From the NCBI GenBank assembly GCA_024704765.1, contig JAKMXF010000133.1, positions 558,001 to 622,000 of the forward strand: DNA of 64,000 nucleotides, written 5' to 3'. Shown in pieces: positions 44,501 through 59,600 of this stretch (within the stretch, counting starts at the first letter, position 1; each line of letters opens with the position of its first letter). The position numbers were made by a program, and so were the translations under genes. The notes under the pieces were generated by a model. It was not told where the DNA came from. It did no database searches and saw nothing but the letters and a program-made list of their open reading frames with translations. The DNA is from Oopsacas minuta. Its lineage: Eukaryota > Porifera > Hexactinellida > Lyssacinosida > Leucopsacidae.

Positions 44501-47500
44501 ATAGCTTGAGACTTGCGAAAATCTATTTAAAATTGGGTAAAGTGTTGAAATAACCACAAATATTACACAACATGGCGTAATCGGGATTAATTAGCTTCAT
44601 TAGATGTCGTTTGTTCACTTTAAAAGTTATGGTTTATTTTCACAAAAATAGCATAATAGCAAATTCTTATCTATCATATGTTTCAATTTAGTTCTTAGAA
44701 AATGAAATTAGAGTTTGCCATTAATTAATCCACACAGTATCATGAGTAGGTGACAGTTGTCTGAGCGAATATTTTATTCATGATTCCGTTAGCTAATTTT
44801 CTGATGATATTAATCAACTTATCTTTATTGCAGTCATGCTCCTTACAAACAATTTCTAGCTAATCTTGCTACGCATCTCCATATTTTCCACACTTATAAT
44901 CAGTAATTTGCCTTAATAGATAACGACATGTGAAAACTGTCATACAATTTAGAACTCACAAAATATATCCGGGGGGTTAATCAGGCCACTTTTGTCTAAA
45001 TAAATTGTGGATTATCTGTAGTGTGTAACCTGAATTCTTTTACTAATATATGCCAGATACGAAACATTTCCTAGAATGGGCGTTTAACACAGTTTTTTTA
45101 CTGCAGTTTGTGAATTTGAAATAAAACCAAAATACATAGCATATTATCAGGAATGCATAATCTGACATACAATGAGACTGGGGATAGCGTTTGCTCGAAA
45201 AGGACAAAAAATTTAATTCTTAGATACAAAGTCATCTGCAAAGAATGATAAATATCTTAATTAGGCCACTATTTACAGTAAGATTTTCTGACCAGAAATG
45301 TAACAAAATCCAAATTAGAATTAAGAAGGAATATTTGAACAGCTGAGCTATTATTTAACATGATTATAATTATGTAATACAGGTGATTATATGTGTCCAT
45401 TATCAGAGCGCATTGAGTCAGACATGTAAAATATACTTACAGTCTTAACCAATGTTATCTGAGTAAATAAACAAAAGTTGTAGTAAATTATAATATAAAT
45501 TAGTTCACAATATTCTTCAACTCTCATTTCTGGAGCCATATATGCCAAATTTTCTGATTTTTCAGGATTATGAGAAAATACTTAAATCCAACAAACATTA
45601 TTGGTAATTCATTGCGACCAAAGTTTTAGAATCAGGGAAATTGGCCTCAGTTGCTAAGCTGCGAAATACTGCAATTAATATATTAATCAAAACGGCGAAT
45701 AAATCGAAGTGGTCAATTAAACAGAGAAAATTAATAAATTGAGGTAGCAATTAGAAATTAATTGAGCGGCAGTTACAGCTGCGGAATATACTAATCGAAA
45801 GTTCTCACTTAAAACAATTAATTATAGAATTTAATATTGGATTATTAAGAGATTTGTCAAAAGTTTGCGAATGCAATGCATATGAACGTGGGTTGCAAAA
45901 TTCGCACTCTAGTGTACGACAGATCCATAATCGACTAAAACTACCTAATTTGTAATATTAAATGAGCGATCGAATTATCTGTTGACCTCGACTAGCCGAT
46001 ATGATTATTTTCAACGAATAATCACACTAAAATATTGATATAACCTTTAACCATATGTCATTTACACTAACAGTATATACAATTACAAAACAATCGCGTC
46101 AACTTATGCATAAATGTATTCTATCATTATATTATCGTCGATATTTTAGGAGAATTACAACAAATGAATATTGAATTAGGGAATAGTTTTGGCAAAAACT
46201 ATTGTAATAATATTTGAAATTCATATGTAAAATTGATCCTGAGATTGTATGTAAATTTACTAAAGTCACTGATACAGTCAGCGGAAAAGAAGGCTTGTGT
46301 ATTTGAAAATCACAGCCAAATGAACCCCAAGTGGGTATGAGTAAGGTTTGGGGTGCGCTGCAGGCAATTTTACTGAAATGATTCCAAAATTGAAAGAGAG
46401 AATGTGGTAAAATACGTTTTGTGGTATTCGTATTGCACAAATAAAGTTTACAAACTTATGAAATTCACACAACATGTTGTTTTGCAGAATGTCATACATC
46501 TAGAGAAATAACCCAAAATGAGGGAGTGATCCTAAGTGATCTCTGGACATCACACTTTTTGGAGGTTCTACTATACCGAGGTCGTTTGCTTTCCACGATA
46601 CGAAGCGTTATAGATAACCTCTAAAGTATGTTTAAACAATTAAAATATATATCAAATAAAAGAATGTTGTAAGTCTTCGATCTGAATGGAACAATAATTT
46701 CCGACTTCAACATAATAATAATGATAATGAGAATATTTCTAGGTTCGTGAAATAGAACTAACAAAGATGTCTCATTAAATATTGCGTATCCAAAATAAAG
46801 TAACATTTGAAGCAGCAAATTACGAGTCAGTGAAGCTAATCTTTAACATTTCTACTATGAAATTGCTCTGTGGTCCAATGAATAATTCTATGGGATATTA
46901 TATACAAGTATTAATTACATTCATATAATATTAATTTACGTTAATGTTCCCCTGAAGTCCCACAATAAGCCTTCATAAACTATTCATATAAATCTGAATC
47001 TTCCAGATAGCCCGACCAAAAGTAAACCAGTCAGAGCTAATACTTCGCCTTTAAGTTGATAGACAGATAGAAATAAATTCAGGGATAGCTATTTACAGAC
47101 ACAATTTTATGTCGGCTGTTAACAACACTGTTTACAGCTTAGATGCTTCCGTTTCTTATCATAACATTTGCAATTAACCTCTAACTACTACGTAAATAAT
47201 GTTCTCAGAATCACACGTAAATATTAAATTGTAAGCAAACCATGAGTTCACGCATAACATGTTCAATACACACTGTCTAGGAAACACATGTCCAACATAT
47301 GGGAGATTAATCGAAGAAAGTATTAATGAATTGTTGTTCAAGTGTGAGTTAAATTTACAATAAATTGCAATCAATCGAAAAGTGGAGTATAGCGAAATTT
47401 TATCGCTACTTATTTGACCATTAACCGCCGCCGATAAATGTAATATCCGCAAGTATTATTACATTGAAGTATCTAATAGAAATGTGTTAATTGAACTCTG

Positions 47501-47610
47501 ACTAATATTTTCATTAACTCGTCATTGATTACATGATTACAAATAAATAATATAAATTTTCTATATTACAATGCTAAAATATGTAATATAAATATTTGCG
47601 AATAAATCTA
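41507..47610. other. 6.1-kb AT-rich region without a recognised gene
   Basis: Only short frames on the minus strand (for example 46132-46440, 89 codons at 41915-42184) without recognisable features. One exon-like GC-richer segment (41586-41695, listed). Some patches (46555-46620) resemble worn transposon ends. It may hold long introns, regulatory DNA or non-coding RNA, none of which I can show. Confidence 0.5.
41586..41695 (-). other. possible isolated coding exon
   Basis: 110 bases, clearly GC-richer than the flanks. On the minus strand it has a good acceptor (TAGCAGCAG) and a consensus donor (GTAAGTAAG), and one open frame between them (starting TPASFTRGPLPIERNTKYEI, with LWTLGTTKVGK later). 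I do not recognise the protein, and no partner exon was found. An old repeat fragment is the alternative. Confidence 0.3.
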
Positions 47611-50600
47611 TTAGAATTCGTCTTTCGGCATTAACTCGTGCTGAGTGTGTTTATGGAGTTCTGCACGGAACTTTTTAATCTTCTCCTTTGGGATAAGTGA
47701 TAATTCCAAATCAGCAATTATTGTCTTAATAAGCACAGCTAACTGAGGAGAGTTAATGGAATCTCTATAGAATGTAACACTGTCATTAACTGCTACATGA
47801 ATGGGAGTAGGCTCCCATTTCAATACTTGTATGGCTTTTGTGCAGTCTATCGGTCCTCTTGTAACGGAAGGAAAGTAATACTCAGAACCTCCCTCAATAA
47901 AAGATACAGGATCAATGTTAAGAGAATTTCCAATAAGAATAATAAACTCTTGAAGTGTTAAACTCTCTGAACATGCAAGGTTGAAAACTTGATTAAGAAA
48001 TTCTGGTACGGGTTTTAATAAAGTATTTGTAATTATACCAGCTACATCTAAGCTGTAAACAAAGTTTAATTGTTGACTAGCAAGCCATGTGGGTATCATT
48101 AAAGGGAAACCTATTTCCTGATGTATAAGTGTCCATATGAAATAATACCAGAATCGGTTTGTATTGTCGCGAGGTCCAATAACATCAGGAAGACGTAAAG
48201 CAATGAAATTAAAATTATGCTTTGAGTGAAATTTCATTAGAATCTCTTCACAAGCAAATTTGTTGTGACCGTAAGAGTCTGCTTCATTGAGTTTCTTGCT
48301 TTCTTCTAAATCAACTGGACGTATGGAATCTGTTTCTCGGCTAGATTCGTTATGATCCTTTTTCTGACAAACCTCATACACAGAATCAGAACTAATATAA
48401 ATATAAAGGCCAAACTTACCTTGCATTACGTTAAGGAAGTTGGTTAGTATGTCAGGCATGTAACTACTGAAGTCTACTATAACATCAAAATAATTTTCTT
48501 TTGTGAGAACTTTACAAGATTCGATCAAATAACTAGAAAATAATGGAAATATGTGTAAACAATCTCATGAAAGGTGAAAATGATACGTATGCGAGCTAAA
48601 ACTACTAATTGAATCGACAATTCGTATTATCATTTTTTCTATAATCATGGAAATATTTGCAATCTCTGTATGCAGATCGAAACATTGAGGGATTCTATTT
48701 GAGATTTACGTACATATCATATTTCCTAGATTAAACTGTACCCATCGATATTACCTTATAACTCTCTTTATATTGAACACGGATATATAGAAATACCCGC
48801 TTTATCGTAATCTAAAAGTATGCAAATAAGGTCCCAAACAGTAACATATATTCCATTGGTTATACGTGTCGAAGTAATTATTGCGGTCCATTCAGCTCCG
48901 ATATGAAGGGAATTGACTGTATCTCAATGAATGGTACCATCTATAAATCAGAATATTTATTGAGTGGAAAACATACAGAATTCAAGAAATAATCAAAACA
49001 TTGAAGGCGTATTAATATGATATCTTCATATTTGTGATTAGTCAGCAAAGAGATTATTCAGCAATACTTGTCCCTACATTTCTAACCCGCTAAGCAAGAA
49101 ATTCATTTATTAACCTATATGTCTGTATTTCCATTCATAACCGAACAAATTCTAATTTAGAGTTCAAAATGTAGGCAGAAATAGAATTGTGCTATCAAAT
49201 AGCGGTTATATTCACCTGACCTATAGGGTTTAATGTTGTGTGTCGAAACTACTTGAGAAATCCCAGAATGGAGCAAAATATGACGAGATGAGAAATATTT
49301 CTACCACATTCTTAGCCGTCTCAAAACATTCAAAATAATTGCTCAAATTTGTGGAAGTTCGATTTCGCAGGGAAATATTCATGAAATATATAAATAATTC
49401 GAGCAAATTTTCCGCAATCGATAACATATATGATTTTGAACTCGGGTATAATGTAACTAAAGAAAAGAGAACACATTTGTAAATAGAATAATGAATTATT
49501 AGATGTTTGAATTGAACTTATAATTACGGTGGAATTTGCTATACCGAGTGGCGGCTCTACATAGCAACCACTTTTGTGACATATTTCGTAAATTCTGAAG
49601 GCCAAAACAGTGGAAAATGTCGATATTTTGGCGGGATTAAGCAAAATAAATTTAGTATTCTGATTCAATACGCTCTTAACACAAATATCCTAATCAGTTA
49701 GCCAGACAGAATTAAATTTAATAACTCAATCTATTACAAATTTACAATAAATTCTAACCATAACAATCACTGACAAACCAAAAACGTTATTCAAACAATT
49801 ATTAAAAACTGGAAAGACAACTCAAAGTATTCTAGAATATTCTTCAATTCTCATTCACAAATTGCACCAAATCAAAAATTTACAGTTTTTGTTAAAATTC
49901 CTGTAACGGAAGCAGAAGCGACACTAATGAATAGGTTCTACGACTCTGTAAATATCTTAAGAATCTCCATTACCACTCGCTTCCATAAGATATCCACATT
50001 TTACATGAGTGCTACGTACTTGATATATATTAAATAGTCAAATTTTATTGATAACAACTCGATTAATAAGTTTCTACTGGGTATCTTACTCATATTTGAT
50101 AGAAAATATATATTGCTGATCCTAATTGATGGTAATTTATGTCGAAGTGAGTTGATAAATCCGTGCAAATATATTGGAAAGCACAATTGACTCCTTTTCA
50201 CACGAATGTATTACAAAAGATTCAGTGAAATCATCAGCTGAAGTTCCAAACGAATATAGAAATACGAAAAAAGCTATCTATCAATACTAACATGTGTGAA
50301 TTCAGCTGAAAAAACGGACATGCTATTATTCGCGTCAGAGGTTGAAAGACCAGAAAACCAATACTGAATATCAACGACGCGTAGATTAAATTATAGCTGA
50401 TTGCAAATAATAGTATACGTTCGGTAATATACACCAAACGAATGATCAGTATGCTTAGAGAACATGTGTTTATCACAAATACATTTGCAAAATGGGTATA
50501 TACATTTAAGGAAGTAAATTATGAATGATATTACAGAGAGATAAGAATTTTCAATGCAAGAAGAAAAATAATTATTAGTATTATTAAATTAAACTGGAAT

Positions 50601-53600
50601 AACGGGTGATTTGTATTGCGGTTAAAAAAAGATGTCGTTACACATTAAGTAATCAATAATAGACTATCATACGGTAAATACAGCTGTAGAATTAAGTACA
50701 CATTCCTGAACTATTTTACAGAATTTATAAGGAATATGAGTATACTATCATTCTGATTTTACAGAATTCTGATTTATTTAGGAAAATTGAAAGACAAAAA
50801 GTCAGGAATTTATGATAGCTAGATTATAAAATGTCCAAACCCATCGCCTTGTGCTATTATCACTAGACTCAATAGCCAAATTTCCAATTTTTCCCTTGGG
50901 GGTTTCATGACCAAATTCTAAATGAAAATTCGAAAATTCGAAAATTATGACACTCGAAAATCGCCAGAAATAGCTGCATAAAATCCACATACAATGTGAA
51001 AATTCTATGACGTAAATACTTCTGGTTATGTATACATATATCTGCATAGAACAATTTTACAACTTAGCGACAAGTTTTATCGTTTACACAAGTATAAATG
51101 TAGTCATCTCAGCTGAACGTTACTGGATACAAAAATTTTCTTAATCTATAGGTCTAATTACCCAATAAACGTAGGTTCAATACAAACAAATTTGTTTTTA
51201 TGTTCGGAACAATGAAACCAAGTATATTACAATAATTTGTTATATTCTCTTAATAAAATCCTAATCATGTGAAACTCATCTAAAAGATAATCTCGTGAAA
51301 CGAATGAATATTTATATCATTATACAAATAAAAGAGTAATTCTTTCAGTAGACATATCATCTCTATTGAAGGGTCAATAGACTATCAAACCCTATTTAGC
51401 AATGAAAAGAATCTACTCACGAAGTTGTTACATAGATGAATACAATGAAAAAGTGATACTTTTAAGGAAGTATAAATCTTGTAACAGAATGCTAGGTTAT
51501 CACAGGACGCACAAGCATAAATCTATGTACGCTTTCAATACGCGTTGGGAAGTTGTAAATTAATTATTTTCGGTCTTAGTCTTAGTAGTATCAAATTTCG
51601 TGAACCTCAAATCACAAGATGTTTTGAAAAATTAGTTATCATTAATTTGGTCATTAATCATGTGTTGTGGACCACCACGGGATCAATAATCTCCTTCATA
51701 TACTGACACTTCAGATTAATTGAACTTAATTTAATACAATTTCTATGGGTATGATTTTAATAATTAATCATAATAGTTTGGCCAAGACAATTAAATCTTA
51801 AATATATTCTTCTTATTTTGTACTGTCCCCAAAAAATATGCGAAATATCTTACTGTTGAATTTTACAGAAATTCCTAAACCATAAAATTGCAAAATAATA
51901 CTACCAATCTTACTGCATACCAGCACACCACACGAAATGTAGCCCTAAATCTCTCTGAATCAATAATTCAGGTAGAAAATTGGAGAAACGAGCTTACTTT
52001 AATAGCGAAGCGAAGCATAAATGCCACTAACATAGATTATGGTAAGTTCGAAAGATTCCAGGACTAAGCAAAGATTAATACATTTTTACACAAAAAGAAA
52101 TAATAGAATTCCAGCTGCTAACAAGAACGAAGTCGAGCATACAAACGACCTTAAACATATTAACGAATAGAGATAGGTTACATGAATAAAGGTAACCGAA
52201 AATATTTCAGTAAAATAGATAAATTGACATAGCATTGCGCTTTGGAGACAAATATAAAAATTAAAAAAGTTACAAAAAAAATACCAACAGGGACCGTACA
52301 TTTCAAATTTGATTAATTTCAAAGTGTGATATTCGGATTCAGCGTATTCGATATGTCGAATACGCTGAATCCCAAGCTTGTTGCATATTCTAATAAATCA
52401 GTGAACATACACTACTATGTCCCACGAATGAAATATCATGGTATGCCAAAACTTAATGTTTCAGTATTTTAGAGAGATATACTTTTAATTTACAATGGAA
52501 TGTACTGACTACCGTGAAAAACCGATATCATATGTTTGATATGACATTGACTATATTTGTACCATGAACTCCAATCTGACCTAGTCTGTGATACTAGATG
52601 GTGAAGAATATAGCAGCCTATTGGTTTCTCCATTTTAATTTTATCGAGTATATGTAATATGATGAGATGCTTACATTGTAGACGTAAGGTTTTAGTGTCT
52701 ATGCTATTTTAGGAAAGATATTACACAATTAGAGTGAACTCTCGTAAATACGAAGTCATCGGGACATATGTTTCATTTCTTTGTAAGGGGAGTAAAATAA
52801 TTTCTTCAAGCTATTGGGGATAAAGAATCACTTCATTCTAACAGGTGTTTCGTTATCTCCGACTTGGTTATAACGAGAGTTTACTGTAATTTATATTTTG
52901 TTGTATAATTATCAGAGGGTACTATAAGCTTCCTACAGGGCCGAGCAAAATTCGCAGGAACGTTAATTTGAATAATTATGTACACCTCAATACGGACTAA
53001 TCATTAGAACCAAGGACAATAAATATTTTTGTCCATAGTTTTGCAAAATTACTAAATAATCGTTCTGTCTGAATTCTAATCACTGGTTTATCAAATATAT
53101 GAATTAAAGGTGTGTACTTGATGGAAAGTACAAAATATCCAGAAAGAGATAACGTGAAATTTGGATGAATGGAGTTCCTCGTAATTATAGAGTAGAACAT
53201 GGCTTATAGGATAATTGTATCCCATCTCTATATTTTATTTCACATATCAGTGATTCTAGCATAACATATATTGCTATATTATACATTCTCGTGAAATTCA
53301 AACTTGTGAATTCTATAATATCGCTGATTGCAATCCCAAGAATTGTCAAACCAAACTTAAATCTGCATAAGCTAAATAGCAAGGAATGTAGCTCAAATAA
53401 GGCAATACCACTTGGTCAAGTCGATATTGCAGACATATTTCTGTTTAATCTTAAAAGCTATTGTAGAGATAGATGAAAATATGACAAAATTTTGGATAAT
53501 TGAAATCGATATTTTACTAATGTAATTAACTAACTACATGATATCGTGAAGTCAGCGAGAAGAAACGTCAACAGAAGTCATGCAACCATCACACAGAGGT

Positions 53601-56600
53601 TGTAGCATGCAGAGTGCATTTTCGTCACTTGAGCATGATAATATCACGTCGTGCTATTCTAATACTAATGGATACTTGAATTGTGCAACATTGAATCAAC
53701 TATTATGTCCAAACACCTAATCCATTTTAATGTGTACGTTTTGAATGGGTGAGTATGCACAATCTGAACAAACCCCATATATAGGAGGCCGAATAAGTAT
53801 TTGAAAAATGTGTGGAATATACCTGAAGTACTTACAAGATCCTTCTAATCCAAAGGAAGCGATAGAAGCAATCAAAAGATTAGATTCTATAAAACACAGA
53901 GGACCAGATGACTTCAGATATGTTATCCATAACAACTGGTTCTTAGGATTTACAAGATTAGCTATTGTGGATGTGAGTGAGAGAGCTAACCAGCCTCTCA
54001 CTAACCCATTTTTTCCTGTAACAAACTATATCATATGTAATGGAGAGATATACAACCATTCAATACTCAGGAAAGACATCAGCATCAAATCCTTCTCAAA
54101 CAGTGATTGTGAGGTAACATATGTAGTAAAAATAGATATTCAATGAATAATATTATAAATGAACAAATACGGTGAATACAATAGTGATCGTAAGTTATAC
54201 CAGTTTATGCCCATTTTATCAACAGATAATTCTACATCTTCTCTTGGAACAAGATATCAGTACAGTCTGTAACACACTGGATGGAGTATTCGCACTAGCT
54301 TGCATAATAGAAGATAAGCTATACATAGCGAGAGATCCAATAGGAATACGACCTCTATTCTATGGAATAGATCAGTTTGGTTACATCACTCTTGCTTCTG
54401 AGGCTAAGGCACTCATAGGATCCTGTGACCAGGTTAGAGCCTTCCCTCCAGGATGCTACACCTGTCTCCCATTAGACACACCTCATCACACAATGGAGAT
54501 ACACAACTATGTCCCTAGCACACTGTACAATCCAGCTATTATATACACAGAGACAGAACAACACTGTATAGAAGCATTAACACAGATCAGAACTACTCTC
54601 ATAGAGGCTGTGATGAAGAGAACAATGACAGACAGACCAATAGGACTGTATCTGAGTGGAGGGTTAGACAGCAGTCTTATTGCTGCTATCCTGGCTAAAC
54701 ACGCAAAGCTCAGTTTCACTGCATTCACTATTGGAATGAAGGGAGGAGAGGGTCCAGACATGAAGGCAGCAGAGTGTGTAGCAGAATATTTAGGTGAGTG
54801 TATGGTAAAATTTCCAGACAACAATATTGTATGCCAATTTGAGAGCAATCATATTGCATGCAACATTGTTGTACAGTGTATGTTGTTTGTGCATGCAAGA
54901 GTTGCATCGTCTATGATAGGCTTTATATATACGAGTCATTTTCACTTAATCTCAAAGATCGTAGGTGTTTAAGAGCATTTAGGGGTTAGTAAGTGACTGA
55001 GAACTTCCATTGTATCCACTTAATCTCTTAAAATGTAATTTCAACAAAAATTAAAATGGAAATAATTTGATAATATTATAATACACACGTATAGGTATTC
55101 CTCTTGTGAAGGTATATTTCACGTCCGAAGAAGGATGTGCATTAATAGAAGATATCATATACCAGCTGGAGACTTACGACACTACTACGATTAGAGCTAG
55201 CATACCAAACTACTTAGTAAGTAAATATGTACAGCGAAGAGAGATTGAGAAGGTGATATTAATGGGGGAGGGACCAGATGAGGTAGCACAAGGGTACCAG
55301 TATTTCAAACAGGCTCCTGACTCAGAGAAAGGTTATCTGGAGTCAGTACGACTAGTTAAGAACCTCTATAAAACAGATGTACTCAGAACAGATAGAACTA
55401 CATCTGCTCACGGACTGGAAGTCAGGGTACCTTTTCTAGATAAACGGTTTATAGAAACTGTATACTCAATGCCTAGAAAGTGGGTATGTGCAAGTGAGGG
55501 GAACACTAAGAATCTCATTCGTAGTGCTTTTGATCCTAAAATCGCTGGTTGTGAGAAATACCTCCCTGACAAGATTCTGTGGAGACAGAAGGAAGCATTC
55601 AGTGACTCAGTTGGATATGATTGGAGAAAAAGCCTCGGAGAGAGAGCAGATAAATTAGTCACTGATGAGACAATGACAAATGCAACCAGATTATATCCAC
55701 AGAATACACCCAAGAGTAAAGAAGCTATGCTATACAGACAAATATACGATCGCTGGTATAAGCACATAGACAATGTGGATAAATATTGGATGCCAGAAGA
55801 GAGCTGGTTTGATACGAAACTTACTGACCCATCAGCTCTTGTACTAAACTGTTACAACAATTCTAACGAAGATCAATAACCAGAAATACTATAAAGGTTT
55901 CACTCAATTCAAAAATTCTTTTCATTTTCAATCATTTCGCCTATTTTTGTTGTTACTCGTTACACTATTGTATGTACCAACGAAGTTATTAATTACTACG
56001 TGATCTTTATTTTCTATATAGCTCCTAGTTCTATCTATTAAAACTGGAGAATTGTTGTGACTTGTTTGTTTATCGAAGAATATGGGTGCACTGGAACATA
56101 AAAGGGTTCGGAAATCCGAATAAAGTCAAAGATAGAAACTAATTATATTTCAAATACAAAAGTAAACTGAAAATAAATTTCGAATAAAAGAAAAATATAA
56201 TTCAGTTTATTTTAACACCAGTTAAATCATCATGTACACTCCTCAACAAGCTTTGAGGTTCTTCTCCCTTATTTGTACGGAAAATATGCACACCAAAACA
56301 AGTTACACGTTTCCTCCTACTCCTGTATAAAACATAGTGTTATACACCAAATACTACGTCATAAGCAATAGATAGAACACCCAACCAGAATTTAACAAAA
56401 TCTCCGTAGATTGAGGCCCAATCATTGAAGTTATATGCTAATACTACCATTTGTAGAAAAGATAGGATACCTCCAATTATATCGACCCAAATACCTTCAA
56501 TACTAATCCCTTCTGTTGATTTTGTCTTATAGTTAACCACAGTTGAGGAATATCCTTGAAGCGATTAACAATAAGTTTTACATAAGACAGGACGTAGATA

Positions 56601-59600
56601 CAGGTTAGCTAGGTTGTAACGGAGAAACTAGCGAGTATACAAGTAATACTAGCAGCTACTACAAGTAGAATTATTAAGATAGAAACAGTATACGATGGAC
56701 GTAGAGTTCTACTGTAAAATAATATTTGTGCAAATCCAACCAAACTTAGAATTAGGCCATGTAACGGAAATATTACGTCTTTTATTCGTACGGGATTAAC
56801 ACCACCTGGATGTAAAGAGAAATATTCAGCCTGGATATATGGAGACCAATAGAGAGATAGGTTGAAGGCAGAGTAAGCAACATAACCAAGGATATTAAGT
56901 AACACAAAATCAACACTAAAACCGTCCGTTGTCTTACGAAGGAAATTCTGCAAGACTTGAGGGTAGAATGCAAAGCTTCAGCATGCGAAATATGTCCACC
57001 CAATTACAACAGATACCCACTGTAAGAATGAATAGTTGATAACTGAAAATCTGAGATAATCACCTGTAGGATAATACACAGAAAGATTGGATATTAGCTG
57101 GTACATAGCCTTTCCAGGAGAAAGGCCAGTGAAGTGAATATCAGTGATAGAGTTACCAATTGGGAGAGATACATTTGAAGGAAGATGTATTATTGCTGGG
57201 TGCCTCTCATCCAGAGAAAGTATTGAAAGTATAATTGACGAAGTTAGGTTAGCGACAAATGTAAGGTTGTGATTATCCCCAGTTACTATAACTGGTGTAT
57301 AACTGTACGACAGGGTACTGCTAGACATTTTGCAAAAGATATTTTGTTGAGGCATAATAATCATTATATAGCCTACTTTATGTGCAATGGGTACCAATTG
57401 GAGGACAGCGTACAACTATTGAATTTCCTAGACGATACAGACAATCCATGCTAACAATTATGTATGAAATGAGCTCTAAAATTAATTGCTAAGTAACAAG
57501 CAACTCCTCCAATAACATAAATGCCAAACTGGCATCTCACCAAGGCTTGAGATTTACAGCCGCGACGAGACTCTTGGGTAACCGGTGAGAGTTGGCATCT
57601 CAGCAATAAAGCAGAAGTAGGGAGAGATCAAATGACTCTGTTTCATAGTTACCAAAATAATGGAAAAGAATGTAACATCTTTGAATTGAATTTTAGACAC
57701 GCTACACAAATTGAATTACATAAAATGCTATATTTAAAACAGGAAGCTCCAGAAAGAACAAATAGAAGAATTGTCAAGTGTAAAGCACGAATAAAGCATG
57801 AACGGATGCTAGAAGTATGTACAGAGAAAGCTTATAAATAGGAGGATACTAGAAGGAGGAGGTAAATCTAAAAATGAGCGGACTATACCTGAAGTACTTA
57901 CAAGATCCTTCTAATCCACAGGAAGCGACAGAAGCAATCAAAAGATTAGATTCTATAAAACACAGAGGACCAGATGACTTCAGATATGTTATCCATAACA
58001 ACTGGTTCTTAGGATTTACAAGATTAGCTATTGTGGATGTGAGTGAGAGAGCTAACCAGCCTCTCACTAACCCATTTTTTCCTGTAACAAACTATATCAT
58101 ATGTAATGGAGAGATATACAACCATTCAATACTCAGGGAAGACATCAGCATCAAATCCTTCTCAAACAGTGATTGTGAGGTAACATATGTAGTAAAAATA
58201 GATATTCAATGAATAATATTATAAATGAACAAATACGGTGAATACAATAGTGATCGTAAGTTATACCAGTTTATGCCCATTTTATCAACAGATAATTCTA
58301 CATCTTCTCTTGGAACAAGATATCAGTACAGTCTGTAACACACTGGATGGAGTATTCGCACTAGCTTGCATAATAGAAGATAAGCTATACATAGCGAGAG
58401 ATCCAATAGGAATACGACCTCTATTCTATGGAATAGATCAGTTTGGTTACATCACTCTTGCTTCTGAGGCTAAGGCACTCATAGGATCCTGTGACCAGGT
58501 TAGAGCCTTCCCTCCAGGATGCTACACCTGTCTCCCATTAGACACACCTCATCACACAATGGAGATACACAACTATGTCCCTAGCACACTGTACAATCCA
58601 GCTATTATATACACAGAGACAGAACAACCCTGTATAGAAGCATTAACACAGATCAGAACTACTCTCATAGAGGCTGTGATGAAGAGAACAATGACAGACA
58701 GACCAATAGGACTGTATCTGAGTGGAGGGTTAGACAGCAGTCTTATTGCTGCTATCCTGGCTAAACACGCAAAGCTCAGTTTCACTGCATTCACTATTGG
58801 AATGAAGGGAGGAGAGAGTCCAGACATGAAGGCAGCAGAGTGTGTAGCAGAATATTTAGGTGAGTATTTATTATACTTATGTAAGTAGGTTGGTAGTTAT
58901 TAGCTGTTACTTAGGAATACCACTGGTAAAGATATGCTACAATCCAGAAGAGGGATGTGAGCTACTAGCAGACATAATATATCATCTGGAAACATGCGAT
59001 ACAGATGTGGTCAGGGATAGCATACTAAATTACGTCATGAGTGAGTATATTAGTGATAGAAAGCACGAGAGGGTGATATTTATGGGGGAGGTACCAGACG
59101 AAGTTAAACAGGCTCCTGACTCAGAGAAAGGTTATCTGGAGTCAGTACGACTAGTTAAGAACCTCTATAAAACAGATGTACTCAGAACAGATAGAACTAC
59201 ATCTGCTCACGGACTGGAAGTCAGGGTACCTTTTCTAGATAAACGGTTTATAGAAACTGTATACTCAATGCCTAGAAAGTGGGTGTGTGCAAGTGAGGGG
59301 AACACTAAGAATCTCATTCGTAGTGCTTTTGATCCTAAAATCGCTGGTTGTGAGAAATACCTCCCTGACAAGATTCTGTGGAGACAGAAGGAAGCATTCA
59401 GTGACTCAGTTGGATATGATTGGAGAAAAAGCCTCGGAGAGAGAGCAGATAAATTAGTCACTGATGAGACAATGACAAATGCAGCCAGATTATATCCACA
59501 GGATACACCCAAGAGTAAAGAAGCTATGCTATACAGACAAATATACGATCGCTGGTATAAAGAATTAGGTAATGTAGAAATATCACAGAAGTTCAGGAAT

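Larger units (their letters stand above)
48533..53807. other. gene-free first part of the SDR intron
   Basis: About 5.3 kb, very AT-rich. It holds a MITE copy (48851-48919), a short tandem GAAAATTC run (about 50926-50948), a perfect 17-bp hairpin (52335-52372) and a 155-bp MITE (52732-52886). Short frames present have no recognisable features. Confidence 0.5.

Noticed and set aside
46132-46499. Overlapping minus-strand frames in the gene desert
   Set aside because: Short, no family resemblance, no convincing splice partners.
56290-57364. Reassigned stop codons as an explanation for the cystinosin breaks
   Set aside because: All three stop types occur inside it, other genes in the window use TAA, TAG and TGA as normal ends, and a frameshift is also present.
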